Origin: Corticium candelabrum
Lineage: Eukaryota > Porifera > Homoscleromorpha > Homosclerophorida > Plakinidae
DNA: 64,000 bases
Reading direction: 5' to 3'
Assembly: GCF_963422355.1 (NCBI RefSeq)
Contig: NC_085101.1
Span: 3,003,002 to 3,067,001 of the forward strand
A program made the translations under genes and the position numbers. The notes beneath the pieces were generated by a model. That model was not told where the DNA came from, did not search any database, and was given only the letters and a program-made list of their open reading frames with translations. Shown here piece by piece: positions 34,166-45,721 of the stretch (position 1 is the first letter of the stretch; every line of letters starts with the position of its first letter).

Positions 34166-35142
34166 TGTGTGCGTGTGTGCGTGTGCTCTGTGTGTAGTGT
34201 GGGGCGTCCTTCAACGATAGAGGAGGAAACTCCTAATTGATGTTGATACTGATACTAGAGGATCTCTAGTTGCGTGTTACTGTAGGTTTAGCTAGGTAGA
34301 GACTCTGTAGAAAGGTTAAAACGTAAATCACGCGATCATGCAGTACGTTGGTTGTGTAAAGTTAGTTGGTATTGAATTGGCGACTAGACTGTCGGTACAG
34401 TACGACATACATAAATGTAGTAGTGGGACGCGGTACCGTCGAGGGGAAGGGCGTGTCAGCAGGACAGTGAACACGTACGTTCCCTATGCCCTCCTGCCAT
34501 GAACACTGCTTGCGTGTCCACCTTTATTATTTGGTCTCGTAATTCACTTGTAGTCAGTGTGGGTTCTGTTCTCACGGTACAGGAGAGACACAGCGTGAGG
34601 TTGTAGAGGTTCTATCTGCGCTATCGTGTAGTGTTCTATGTGATGTACAAAATCTAGACATGAAGTGCAACTTGCAATTGAACCAATCGTAATCCTACAT
34701 CTACAGTAATGACGCGACCATGCACTTCGAGTTACTAAAAATTAGCAACTGTCTGAAGCGGCGTACGTACAGGTGCAGAGAAATGGTACAGGAAACGTGC
34801 TGATGTGATTAGCAGAAACCGCGTACACTGCTACTCGTTCTATCAATTTTCTTTTTCTAATGTACTCAAATTATTTGAGAGAAGGAATGAGCGTTCAATT
34901 TCTGTTAGTTCAAGTCCGGTTACCAGTTCATATATACAACTGCGTCCGCTTTCTCGTCGGCAAAGCAATTTCTAATATACTGCACCTAAAAATTTACAAA
35001 TTTAAAATAATATAATTTTAAATTTTGATTTCTCAAAACTTAAAATTTGATAATTTAATGCAAATTTTTAAAAATTGGTAACGTTAAATTAAAAATTTTA
35101 AATTTTAAATTTTGAAATAGCCGAATGACCCACTGACTCTTT

Positions 35143-36467
35143 ATACTTGATCAATTGCTAGAAAGCAAAACTATCAAGAATGAAACCGTACCTTTGGCCG
35201 TGCTTGAGGATCTACAATCAAAGAGGAGAATGCAACCAGCGGAATTCCTTCTTGATACGACAACTGCTTGCAGAGACGTATCTAGACGTCTATAGCAAAT
35301 TTCTTTTTCTTTCTTTCTGTGAGAAAACCCTGAATCATTAACATCTTAAAAAGAAGGACTGCTTGTCCGAGTTGAGAAAGCTATAGAGACTACCTGGAAG
35401 ACGTTGCATTCTCAAGTAACTCATACATCTACATCAGAGACTCGTACATTAACATCAGGGTCTGAGGAGGCAACCAAAATGGAAAAATGTTTGTCTCGCT
35501 TGCCGAATCTATGGAATGCAATCGTCCAGTCACCATCCTCTGTGTAGGAAAAGCTGGAGTAGGAAAGTCAACACTTGCAAATGCTCTACTTGCAAAGCTG
35601 ACCACCGATCCAACAAGTCACTTAGTGCTCCAATAGGACGAGGAAGAAAAACGATTACAAAGAACGCCAAAAATTAAAGGTTTTTGCAATGGTAGTCTGT
35701 TGACTTTCAGGGACACGCCTGGACCGAGAGTAAGCAAAGTATTCTTTTCTGTGCACCCGCACACGACGAACGATTTCATGACGAGAATAGTATAATTATT
35801 GAGAACCGGACCAAGGAAATTGGCAGAATGATTTAGAATTATACTGTTATTGTTTTTACTCAAGCCAAACTAGTCATGGATACCGACAAGAAAAGACCGC
35901 AGCTGCATACTTTCACAAACACAGTACTTGTGAGATGACAAACAGCAAGCGAAAATTTCTCGTCGAGAAAAGTAATTAGGAAAGCAGAAATGGTTCCTAT
36001 TCTGCCCCTGGGAAGAAATACAGAACATTACCTACCTGATGGTACCGAGTGGAAGAAGAATTTCTGGAATGACCTGTGTAAGTAGAATCTCTAAAGACGT
36101 TAGTGGATTTCAATTTGCTCAACCCATGACTGGGATTGATATGCTTCGTATGGTGGTAGGCTTAACTGATACTAAGAAGGTAGGCATTGCTGCTGTTGGG
36201 TTTGCCACTGTTCTCAAAGTAGCAGCTAGGACTGGATCTTCTATGGCAAGACTGCCAATCGGAGCAGCAATATAGGAGTAGTGGGCGGAGTAGGAGCAGG
36301 TATAGCAGGGTACCTTGCATCCCGTCTATACCAGCGTTACAAAGCCAAGGAACGCAGGGATGAGTACGAGAACGGATTGGTGATTGCGACAATCACCAGA
36401 GAATCACCAGAGTGCCTGATGAATGATATGACTTGTAAGGAGCAGACAACAGGGACTCTTTTGTTCT
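35143..36467 (+). pseudogene. Class D GTPase pseudogene, main part (block 2)
   Basis: After the transposon the gene resumes at ATACTTGATCAATTGCTAGA (the CARD-like region). It continues through GKAGVGKST, a frameshifted GTPase domain, LPDGTEWKKNFW, MTGIDMLRMVVGL and a Gly/Ala-rich tail. Stops and indels occur in every part. It supplies the 365 bp missing from the block 1 copy. Confidence 0.8.
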
Positions 36468-36904
36468 AGTAACTACCAAATACGTAACTGGCAAATTGTT
36501 TGGTCACAATCATTTGTGTAATCTATCTATCGCTTAAGGTTCAAGATGCTGTTGATTACAGTTATTGCATGTAGCAAATCCTAATTAATTAAAGAAACAT
36601 AATTTCTCCTCTGTCGATGTCTAAACACCCGTCTAAAACTGTGCATGAGTGTCTTGGCGCTGCATTTCTCAAAAAATTGCAATGTCATCTCAACAATCAA
36701 ATTTCCATAGCATTCGACGTCAAATCTGCTTTCAAAGCAAAGCACGTGCAGTGTGTCACAATATTATTGTAGATGAGATAGACGTTAGACTGCTGCGCAT
36801 GCAGTAACAAACCGTCAAGACAACAACAACAACATGTTAGAGAGTACCAGAAACAGTAGGAAATCGCTAAATGTATTTAGTACCTTGCTGACACTATCTC
36901 CCGA

Positions 36905-37090
36905 CGGCAGTCTCGCGTAGCCAGACCTTTCCGCCGCGTCATACTTCCGGGAATAAAGCAAACCGACACACAGCAGCATACTTTCACAGACACTGTGTTT
37001 CTGAGATGAGTAACAGCTACCGCAAATTTCGTGTCGAGAAAAGTTGCCTCTTTGCTGGAAAAGCTGAAATGGTTCCTTGTATTTGCAAGA
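36905..37090 (+). pseudogene. GTPase scrap with solo TIR (block 2)
   Basis: This is the block 2 copy of the unit at 395-580 and 24175-24355: a GTCTCGCGTAGCCAGACC end plus a decayed FHRHCVSEM-like GTPase piece. Confidence 0.6.
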
Positions 37091-37510
37091 AGCTTACTAT
37101 CATAGGCCTGATGGTACAATTCTGATATCTGATTGAAGCAAAAGTTCAGAAGCGTTAGGTGACTTCATTTTCTGACAAATGAATGCTGAAACCAAATGTT
37201 GAAACCAAATATGGCACACGATGAAACATTTGTGTTGTTATAGAGTTCGTAGGAGATAATGCATGAGTTAGTTGTGTGGGTAACTAACTTGTTTTCTTTG
37301 TCGGTACGTTGCCATGCCTCAACAAAGAATTCAAGTTGCATTTAGTATTGTACAATGGGGATACCGAGGCGCACATGCGCATAATCGTGAGACAACAATG
37401 AAAGTAAATGTAAAAACCAAACGCGGAAACCAGCGTAAATATCCCGTATTGCTTAAACGCTATACAAACGGACGCACGAGAGTTGTATAATTTCTTGTCA
37501 AGACGTTGGC

Positions 37511-39019
37511 ATGGCGCAATTGGAAAGTGCTGCAACCGTTGTGCCAGAAAGTGGTTTTTTGTCAGAGGCTGACTATGTCGACATCAGAGCCTTTCTAGCA
37601 AAGCAACCTGAACAAAGTGAGAACTTGTCCATTTTTATCTATGCTCTGGCTGTTGAAGGGACAATAATTGATCAACTGCTGGAAAAAGACATTATCAAAG
37701 ATGAAGCCCTCTCGACTGTCGTTCGTGAGGACTTGCAATCAAAGAGCAGGAAGCAACAAGCGGAAGTCATTGTAGAAAAGATAGGCGCTTGCAAAGAAAT
37801 GTCTATAGACCAGTTCCTCTTCTTTCTTTGTCCGAGAAAACCTGGAATTATCAACATCATAAAGGAAGGACTGCTTGAGAGAGTTCAAGAAGTAGTAGAA
37901 ACTAATTGGAACATACTGGAAGCTAGTTTTGAAGAAATAAGAGGGTCAGAAACGGATAACGAAATGGAAAGACAGTTTGATACTCATGCAAAAGCTACAG
38001 AAAGCGCGCGTCCGATTAACATCTTATGTGTCGGCAAAACTGGAGCAGGCAAGTCAACCCTTGCAAATGCTTTACTTGGGAAGGTCACTGGAGACGAAGG
38101 AAGTGCTGAAACGGGACGAGGAGGTATATCCGTTACGACAAAAACAAAAAAATTTGAAAGTCAGGATGGGATGCATTCGTTTTGTTTCTGGGACACGCCT
38201 GGACCAACGAAAAGCTCAGAAGACCGCAAAAAGTTTAAACAGATCCTCAAGGATATCAAAAAGGAGGATGGGAAAATAGATTTGCTGATTTTTTGCGCTC
38301 CAGCACACGAATCACGCGATTGTCCTGAGAATAGCACCATTCTAGAGAATCTTACCAAAGAATGTGGCAAGAAAATTTGGAGTAACGCAGTTATTGCGTT
38401 TGCTCAGGCCAATCTAGTCCAGGATCCCGACCACGCAACAACAACAGCAGCATACTTTCACAAACAATGTGTTTCTGAGATGACCAAGAGGTACCGCACA
38501 ATTCTCGTCCGCGAGTGTGGCTTGACTTCCGAGCAAACAGAAAAGGTTCCTTGTGTTCCATTGGGAAAACAGGCAAACACTTACCTCCCTGATGGTACCG
38601 CATGGAAGAAGAATTTCTGGATGACGTGCGTAAGTGCAGCCTCTGAAGACGTTAGAGGAATTCTCTTTAGCTCAGGTCTTATTGATTCTGATCGATTTGC
38701 TGTACCCATCAATGGAATCGACAAGGTACGAATGGTGCTAGGATTAACCAGTGGTTCAATTGGAGGTGCCGCTGTTGGGATTGGTACTGGCATAGGAATC
38801 GCAATCAGAATTGGAGTCACAGCCGGTACCATAGCTGCTGCTCCTACTGGACCAGGAATAGCAATTGGAGCTGCAGTGGGACTTGTAGGCGGGATAGGAG
38901 TTGGTGCCGCAGTGTACATTGGCATGCGTACTTACGGACGTTACAAGGCTAAAAAACGAGTGAAGCAGTACGACAACAGGATTGGTGACTGCGAAGATGC
39001 TAAACAGCCTGAAGGATAA
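37511..39019 (+). CDS. CARD-like/AIG1-TOC-type GTPase with membrane tail, class B (block 2, intact)
   Basis: This intact 502-residue single-exon gene runs from ATG 37511. It has a CARD-like domain over about residues 15-125, then GKTGAGKST, DTPG, a G4 region with AQAN (TQAN in the block 1 copy), LPDGTAW, and a tail of alternating Gly, Ala and Ile (GGAAVGIGTGIGIAI...GAAVGLVGGIGVGAAVYIGM) ending RYKAKKRVKQY. Most differences from the block 1 protein are conservative. It is followed 1.4 kb later by the only intact class C gene. Retention of two open class B copies suggests selection on this class. Confidence 0.8.
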   Translation: MAQLESAATVVPESGFLSEADYVDIRAFLAKQPEQSENLSIFIYALAVEGTIIDQLLEKDIIKDEALSTVVREDLQSKSRKQQAEVIVEKIGACKEMSIDQFLFFLCPRKPGIINIIKEGLLERVQEVVETNWNILEASFEEIRGSETDNEMERQFDTHAKATESARPINILCVGKTGAGKSTLANALLGKVTGDEGSAETGRGGISVTTKTKKFESQDGMHSFCFWDTPGPTKSSEDRKKFKQILKDIKKEDGKIDLLIFCAPAHESRDCPENSTILENLTKECGKKIWSNAVIAFAQANLVQDPDHATTTAAYFHKQCVSEMTKRYRTILVRECGLTSEQTEKVPCVPLGKQANTYLPDGTAWKKNFWMTCVSAASEDVRGILFSSGLIDSDRFAVPINGIDKVRMVLGLTSGSIGGAAVGIGTGIGIAIRIGVTAGTIAAAPTGPGIAIGAAVGLVGGIGVGAAVYIGMRTYGRYKAKKRVKQYDNRIGDCEDAKQPEG

Positions 39020-40395
39020 TGTGACTCAATTGCGACTTCTCTAGAGATGGAACAAAAAAACGTGACGTTCTACTTGTAGTACAGTAGTTCAATCAATGAG
39101 GCACTAATGTAAAATATATGTATAAGATGTTTAGTTATGCTGTACTTAGTGAGCACCCGTTTAGTTGGCAATTGTCTGCTGCTATCCAATATCACTACTG
39201 CAATCTACTGCCAGTGTGACGCTGCATCCTGTTAGTGATAATGGTTTCCTTCTAAAAGTATTAATTATATACATATAAATATAATTTTGCACTTTGTTTG
39301 CACCGTGAAACATCTGAAGACGAGTGACAACAAAATACACGTCCATCAGCAAATCTCTACTGCCACATGCAGCTAGCTAGAGGTATATAGAAAAATAGGT
39401 AGACTTAGATAATGATCTTCAAAAAAGTTTATGTCTCTGGTGAATTGAACACATAAAAAAGAACTAACCAGGTTTTATTATAACAGCTAGACACATCAAA
39501 CTATATGTGTTTGAAAGCTTCTGGAAGCGTTATAGTCCTCATCAATTTTGTGAACGCTCATTGACAAGAAAACTGGTATCTCAACACCAGTCACTATAGC
39601 TTGGGTAGATCTTGTTTCTACACTTGTAGAAAATGTTGTTTGGCCTATAGACATTACACAGGTCTAGAGAGTTGAAGCTACGTTCTTATAGAAGCACTGA
39701 TACATTTACAGTCTGTATGCAATAAACTATAACATCGCTGTATTTCAATTGCTGGCATACAAACAAATCAACGCCAAACCTTCTGTAGTTTGAACTTTCT
39801 ATGAACGCTTACTCATGCTAGTGCATATACTAAAGATTTTGTGGTAAAGGTTAGCAAGAGTGAGGAACATGAAAGTAGAGGACCAGAGAGGGTGTGTCAA
39901 AAAAATAACACCACAGACAATGTAAGTAGGCCATACCATCTAAAACAGGAAAATGAGCGGATATGAAGTTGGTGTAGAAAGTAAAACTTCTTTCAACACT
40001 GACTTTCTGTTTCGACATAATTTGTGTTCCTAACATCAACAACTTTGTTGTTGTTACAGTTTCAACATATTGCGAGGGAATTCTCAGACATTATGTATGT
40101 ATACTGTCGCACAGAACTCGGTGTGTCTGTGTGTGCGTAAATTAAGTCGCACTCACTTAAATGTTGATCTTCTCTTAGTATTGACTCTAAAATGTGTCTT
40201 GTGTCTGAATTGCGTTTGTAAACTATTGCTAATTTAAAATAGTAACTAGAAATAGTATTTTAGTAATCGTCAGGTGACTTCATTCTTCTCTAACAGTGAA
40301 ACTGAATGCGGAAAATTATCTAATATACCCGTATTCATTGTTAATTAAGCCCACACACAAGTCCTAGCCCTAGAAGTCAGCACTTCTATTTTAGC
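39020..40395. other. Intergenic spacer between class B and class C genes (block 2)
   Basis: It is nearly identical to the block 1 spacer. The class C upstream motif GAATGCGGAAAATTATC plus ACCCGTATTCATT is at 40303-40340, about 60-90 bp before the ATG. No gene is recognised. Confidence 0.5.
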
Positions 40396-41508
40396 ATGTC
40401 TCAAGAAAACAGTGTTGTGCCAGAAGACATTTTGTTCCCACAGTTTACGTACGTCAGAGACCTACTAAGAACAAGTGAGAACTTGTCTAGTTTTGTTGAT
40501 GGTCTGGCTGTGGAAGGGACAGTAATTGATGAACTGCTAAAAAGCGACATAATCGACAACGATGAACTCCGGTCTGCCGCTCCTGCGGACTTACAATCAG
40601 AAAACAGGATGCAACAAGCGGAATTTCTTCTAGAAAAGATAAGCGCTTGCAGAGAAGTACCTATAGCCAAATTCCTCTTCTTTCTTTCAGAGCGAAAGCC
40701 GGGAATCATCAACATCTTAGAAGAAGGACTGCTGGAACAAGTCCAACAAGTCATGGAGACTGACCGGAAAGATGAAAAAGCTACGCCAATATCATCAGAG
40801 TCGAAATTCGAGAAGGGGCATTCGAATTTGTTTACAAAATCCAAAGAAACGCAGCATGCAATCACCATTCTATGTGTGGGCAAAAGTGGAACAGGAAAGT
40901 CAACACTTGCAAATGCTCTAGCTGGGAAGCTGGCCACTGATGCAGAAAGTGCTCGAACGGGACGAGGAAGTTACACTGTGAAATCGAAGACAGAAAAGAT
41001 TGAATGCCTTACCAACGAAATTCCGTTTAGTTTCTGGGACACCCCTGGACCGACCAACACAAAAGACCGCAAGACCTTTCGAGAAATCAAAAAGGAAGTC
41101 AAGAAAGATGAAGGTGCTGTCAATCTGCTCGTCTTTTGTGCTCCAGCACACGAAGGACGAGACACTCCAGAAAATGGTATCATCATTGAGAACGTGACCA
41201 AAGAATTTGGTAAGCAAATTTGGAGTAATGCCATTATTGCTTTTACACAAGTCAATCTAGTTGTGAATCCCGATAATGACAAGACAACAGCTGCATATTT
41301 TCACAAACACTGTATTACCGAGATGACAAGGAGGTACCGGAAATTTCTCACCCAGACAGTTGGCATCACTCCACAACAGGCAGAAACGGTTCCTTGCGTG
41401 CCCATAGGAAGACGAGCAGAAGACTACCTCTCTGATGGCACCAATTGGAAGGAAAGGTTCTGGATGACTTGTGTAGCCAGAGCCTCTAAAGATAGAGGAA
41501 TTCTCTAG
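40396..41508 (+). CDS. Tail-less CARD-like/AIG1-TOC-type GTPase, class C (intact)
   Basis: This intact 370-residue single-exon gene (MSQENSVVPEDILFPQF) has a CARD-like domain (VIDELLKSDIIDND...FLFFLSERKPGIINILEEGLL), P-loop GKSGTGKST near residue 163, DTPG, FCAPAHEGRD, TQVN in the G4 position and LSDGTNW. It ends at ASKDRGIL. Classes A and B continue from this exact point into the Gly/Ala-rich membrane tail. All three class C copies share the stop here, so tail loss is ancestral, and the sequence just downstream looks like the decayed tail. The product is predicted to be soluble and could act as a partner or regulator of the tailed forms; this role is inference. Confidence 0.8.
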   Translation: MSQENSVVPEDILFPQFTYVRDLLRTSENLSSFVDGLAVEGTVIDELLKSDIIDNDELRSAAPADLQSENRMQQAEFLLEKISACREVPIAKFLFFLSERKPGIINILEEGLLEQVQQVMETDRKDEKATPISSESKFEKGHSNLFTKSKETQHAITILCVGKSGTGKSTLANALAGKLATDAESARTGRGSYTVKSKTEKIECLTNEIPFSFWDTPGPTNTKDRKTFREIKKEVKKDEGAVNLLVFCAPAHEGRDTPENGIIIENVTKEFGKQIWSNAIIAFTQVNLVVNPDNDKTTAAYFHKHCITEMTRRYRKFLTQTVGITPQQAETVPCVPIGRRAEDYLSDGTNWKERFWMTCVARASKDRGIL

Positions 41509-42090
41509 TCTTTTTACTTGTTGTACTCATTATTGGGATTGATAGCACGGTAAGAGTGAAAGGCCTGGCTAATAATTCACTATATGGGAATGTATGCTGT
41601 TCCTATTGGTAATTAATTATCAACGTAGAAATTGCATATTAATTACTCTATGTATAGTGGACCAGGCCTATACTAGATCAGGATTATTGGACCAATAGTA
41701 GTTATTTGAGTGATGTTGGAAGATGTAAACAGATGATTAGTAGGCGCAAAGTTTGCTTTCCATACCGTTGCTATAAGGGTACCAGGCCTAATTAATTAAT
41801 TGCCAGATTGGGCATGACCTGTAGTGTCAAGGAGATGCTACTTTGTGCCATGCTCGTGCATGAATGCTTGTAACGTACCCAAAACTGACAATTACAAACA
41901 AGCATCCATCTTTATTCAGGTTACTCTATCCTAAAATCTCGATGGGCAAGATTTCACATATTGTTGCAGATTCCTTTATGGCTGATAATATTGCTGTTTA
42001 TCTTTATAATTATCCTGCTAAACATCATTCGTGTCTGTGTCTGTCCAAGAAGATGGAAACTGCCACTTTGCAAGTCTGCTTAATTCTGAC
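41509..42090. other. Flank of class C gene, no gene seen (block 2)
   Basis: It is homologous to the block 0 and block 1 flanks and begins with the relic tail-like sequence TATTGGGATTGATAGCACGG. Nothing else is recognised. Confidence 0.5.
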
Positions 42091-42093
42091 AGG

Positions 42094-42262
<169 letters not shown>

Positions 42263-43253
42263 AATACATATATTTTCAAACAATGAACTATTATACAGCA
42301 TCTAAGCACTAAATACTACTCATGCCAATAGGGCTTGGTTCTACATACAACCATTTATGTTTATGTGGCTGTCTGTTTGTCTGTCTGTGACTACATATAT
42401 TTTTCTGACATTGTTACAGTCTACAATACGAAACATTGACACAAATCGGACCTAAAAGGTCTCTAGCTAAGACCAAAAGTCAAATAGCTGAGTCACAATA
42501 AGCTAACACAGTTACTAATGGCACCAACTGATCGAGTCAGCACTATACCGGACTCTTCTCATCTCCTGCAGGAACAGTTACACTCTTGCATTGTACGTAT
42601 ATGCTGTATCACAATTGAGAATCGAGTCGTCCAGTAATTTTTGAACTCATCTTGTCTGCACTCGGTTCTCAGCAGGTTTGTCTGTCTAACTGTCTGCCTT
42701 TCTGTCTGTCTGTATGTCAAAGCATTTTATACATCAAAATTAATAATAATAATAAATGCTAATGCATGTGATAAAATGTAAAAAATTTATGTGCACTGTC
42801 TGTTTGTCTGTTGTTTGTTAACTGTATTATGCCTGCCTGTAAATACATATATTTTCATAAATCAACTACAGCACCATGCATAGCAATAGCGGTCATGGAT
42901 TTAGTGTATGAGCAACCAAGGTAATGACTGGGCAACTAAAATTTTTACGTATGGTTGCCTGGGGACAACTTAGACATGAGACGATTTGTAGAACAGGGTA
43001 TGATTCTGAAAGACCAGCTCACTGACGTTACAGTGCATACATTCAATCCACCACATATTCTCATTACCTCCTGACAATGAAATTACTGTGGTGGATAAGC
43101 AAATTATGTTACGTGTGTTTGGAACAATCCGTATGTCTCAAGAATATAACCGCAGCAGCCGCGGGCGGGCCGGGCCGCACTTTGCACTACAAGGTATGAC
43201 GATATATTTTAAATATTGACTAATTAAAATTAAGAGTAATTCAAAAGTTAAAT
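42263..43253. other. Right flank of block 2, no gene seen
   Basis: It is homologous to 29553-30546. The end of homology at about 43253 lies within 30-60 bp of the oxygenase coding region, so the duplication breakpoint may have removed that gene's 5' end. Confidence 0.5.
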
Positions 43254-43278
43254 TAAAAACGAAAACACCAAAATTGAG

Positions 43279-44312
43279 CGCGTCCTTCTAATAGGACACC
43301 CGAGGCACAAGACAAGGTCATACAACTGAGTCGCCTTCCTGTCATAGACTTGTCATCGCCTGATCGCTCTGCAAATGCTCGAGCGATCACTAAAGCAATG
43401 GAAACAGTTGGATTCATTCTTTTGGACAACGTAACAGGTTTCAACGAGTCCGCACTGCAAGAAGTCACCGAGTGGCTGTTCAACATGCCGCAAGAACGCA
43501 AGCTCCGACTCGCAAGAAAGAAATGGAACAAAGACTCTAGAAACAACTACAGAGGCTACTTCCCTGTCGACGTTACAGCAGTGTCTCACAAGGAAGGCTA
43601 CGAATTTGGACCAGAAATGGCATCACGTGATCCTTACATACAAACGGCCTATCCCTTTTGTGAACCTAATGTGTGGCCAGAGCAAGAAGACGGAGAAGAT
43701 GAAAAAGTTTTCATTAAATTTAGCGAGACAGTGAAAGGTCATTATGTCAGTTTGTTTAATGCAGCCATCGAGTTTACTCGTCTCTTAGCTTTGGGTCTTG
43801 GGCTAAGTGAGAACTACTTTGATCAACTATACATCCCAAAGACTCTTTCTACTTTTCGTCTCCTCCATTATCCTCTACGTCAGGATGCTATACCAGCCAC
43901 TGCTGTTTGTGATGATGGCACTGTTCTCTGCTGTGATGCTCACGTCGATTCTGGCATGTTCACTCTTCTGACAACATTCAATAATCCTGGCTTGCAGATT
44001 CGAATGAAGAATGGCACGTGGATGCCTGTGGAATCTCATACGGGTACTCTGATTGCAAACATGGGCAAGATGATGGCAGAAATGTCGGGAGATCGAATCA
44101 AAGCAGTCGAACATTGAGTTGCTGTAACTGAGCCAAGAGAGAGATTTTCATGTGCTTTCTTTCTGGAGCCTGGTTACAATGCACACGTTCCACTCTCACT
44201 TCCAATCGGTTATAAGGACGAAACAGCGAGTCAACAAACAGTGCCATTCTTTGAATATGGTCCATATCTTGCTGAGAGGATTAAGAATTTTGTAGAATAT
44301 GCAGATGACTGA
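43279..44312 (+). pseudogene. 2-oxoglutarate/Fe(II) dioxygenase (IPNS-like) with a nonsense codon
   Basis: The frame runs from after a TGA at 43276 with TPEAQDKVIQLSRLPVIDL, the usual N-terminal motif of the isopenicillin-N-synthase-like family. It continues through GFILLDNV, NNYRGYFP and the iron ligands HVD (in CDAHVDSG). After VEH, where the second iron His is expected, a TGA (44115-44117) replaces the usual Arg of HRV; a CGA to TGA change would explain it. The same frame then continues with PRERFSCAFFLEPG, which holds the 2-oxoglutarate-binding R-x-S, to a stop at 44310-44312. No in-frame ATG precedes 43397, so the 5' end may be in a lost exon at the block 2 breakpoint. It is probably a recent pseudogene. 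Confidence 0.75.
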
Positions 44313-44550
44313 TTGACTGTAGCTCATGTGCCTGGGATATTATTTTTATATTCGTATTGACTAGGGCAGAAAAAGTCAATGCAATATTTTATCACAATGT
44401 CTAGGAGACTCATACACTTGCTGAAAACTACAGTGACTACAAGCCTTAATTAAGTGTCCTGTTACTGTAATGTAGTTATGTTTAGAGACTGAGTGGGTAG
44501 GGTAGTTTAGGGAGTCTGGGCAGATTGGGGTACTTTGCATAGAAGAAGAA
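44313..44550. other. 3' flank of oxygenase gene, nothing recognised
   Basis: No gene or element is recognised up to the TA microsatellite. Confidence 0.4.

Positions 44551-44551
<1 letters not shown>

Positions 44552-44606
<55 letters not shown>
44552..44606. repeat. (AT)n microsatellite, left flank of LINE fragment
   Basis: About 27 AT units follow AGAAGAAGAAGA. The LINE coding fragment begins directly after it. Confidence 0.9.
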
Positions 44607-44608
<2 letters not shown>

Positions 44609-45658
44609 AGAAGCTAGTAGAACTGCTTCTGCTGCTTTCCCTAGTAGCTGTCACTCTACTCGATGTCTGCCTGTGCATCTCATTGGAAAGAACGTTGTTT
44701 CGATACGGGATTCCAATTCTGTTCCTGAAGAAGATTCTGCTGCTGCCATGATGACTCACTTGCTTGGACATCCGCTTTCCTTCACTGCTTCTTCACAACA
44801 CGCTCTCCAGAACGGTCTTGATTTTTCTCTTCTGTCTACTGTTAAAACTGGCAGCAGCCTCAGGGATCAAGCTCGCCTTAGTACTTTGTCTGCTCCCCAT
44901 TCTGGTTCGTGGTTACGGGCATTTCCAAACCCCAAAGTTGGCTTGTCTATGACCAGAGAGGAGTTTACAACAGCATCTAAAATCTGGTTAAGTTTGCCCT
45001 TCTTTTCATCACAAAGCTGTAATCTCTGATGTATCTGTGGTCATGTCTTAGACAAATATCTCGACCATTTATTAGGCTTTGGAAGACGATCATTGCGCAC
45101 CAAAAGGCACAACGCCTTACGAGACTTGCTATTTCAATATCTAATTTCTGATAACAGTGATTGCAAAGTAGAGCAGGGCTGCAGTTCGAATAATTACAAG
45201 AAACCAGGTGACCTATTTCATTCTGACTTCTTGGATGGCCGTTCAGCTTTCTTTGACATTACAGTCCGTAACTCGTTACTTCCCCGGTTCATTGCTATTG
45301 CCGCCACTCACCCTGGACAAGCAGCAGATGCAGGGGAAAGAGAGAAGGATCTCAAACATGATGATGATGTTTCGCAGGCTGGATCACATTCTTTTCTACT
45401 GGCTGTGGAAACTCTTGGATTGTGGTCTCCTCGAAACTTGAAAGTTATTGCCAAGAGAGCTGCTTACCACCGCAACATTACCAGTCAGTCTGTGTGCCAG
45501 CTACACGAACAGTTATCTGTGTGTCTGAGGAAATTTAACGCTCGTTTATTTTTAGATCGTTTATGTTTAGATTGTGATGACTTAACTGGCTTGTCTTTTA
45601 TTTGGTGGTCTAGACATCTATGTATAGTTGTACTTGAAGAAATAATATATGATTATAC

Positions 45659-45660
<2 letters not shown>
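44607..45660 (+). mobile_element. 5'-truncated LINE with restriction-like endonuclease, between TA repeats
   Basis: It is related to the fragment at 10265. It contains RDQARLSTLSAPHSGSWLRAFP, then a knuckle-like C-x-C-GHVLD...DHLL, RRSLRTKRHNALRDLLFQ, and GDLFHSDFLDGRSAFFDITV followed by EREKDLKH, fitting the PD-(D/E)xK endonuclease region, then VETLGLWSP. A TGA splits the frame near 45026. No RT core is present. (TA)n lies on both sides, as CTGT does for the other copy, suggesting that this LINE family enters simple repeats. Confidence 0.7.

Positions 45661-45718
<58 letters not shown>
45661..45718. repeat. (TA)n microsatellite, right flank of LINE fragment
   Basis: About 29 TA units directly follow the LINE 3' end. 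Confidence 0.9.

Positions 45719-45721
<3 letters not shown>

Larger units (their letters stand above)
31059..35142. mobile_element. 4.1-kb foldback DNA transposon with ~1-kb arms (block 2, complete)
   Basis: The outer ends TGGTCAGAACGTCTTTCGGC and (reverse) GAGTCAGTGGGTCATTCGGC are inverted repeats, bounded by ATA on both sides. The left arm (about 31059-31850 plus 33017-33260) pairs with the right arm (about 34150-35142). The core carries an integrase-type remnant, and a second foldback element sits inside the left arm. It interrupts a GTPase gene that was already class D-like. Because both blocks share the insertion, it predates the block duplication. Confidence 0.8.
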
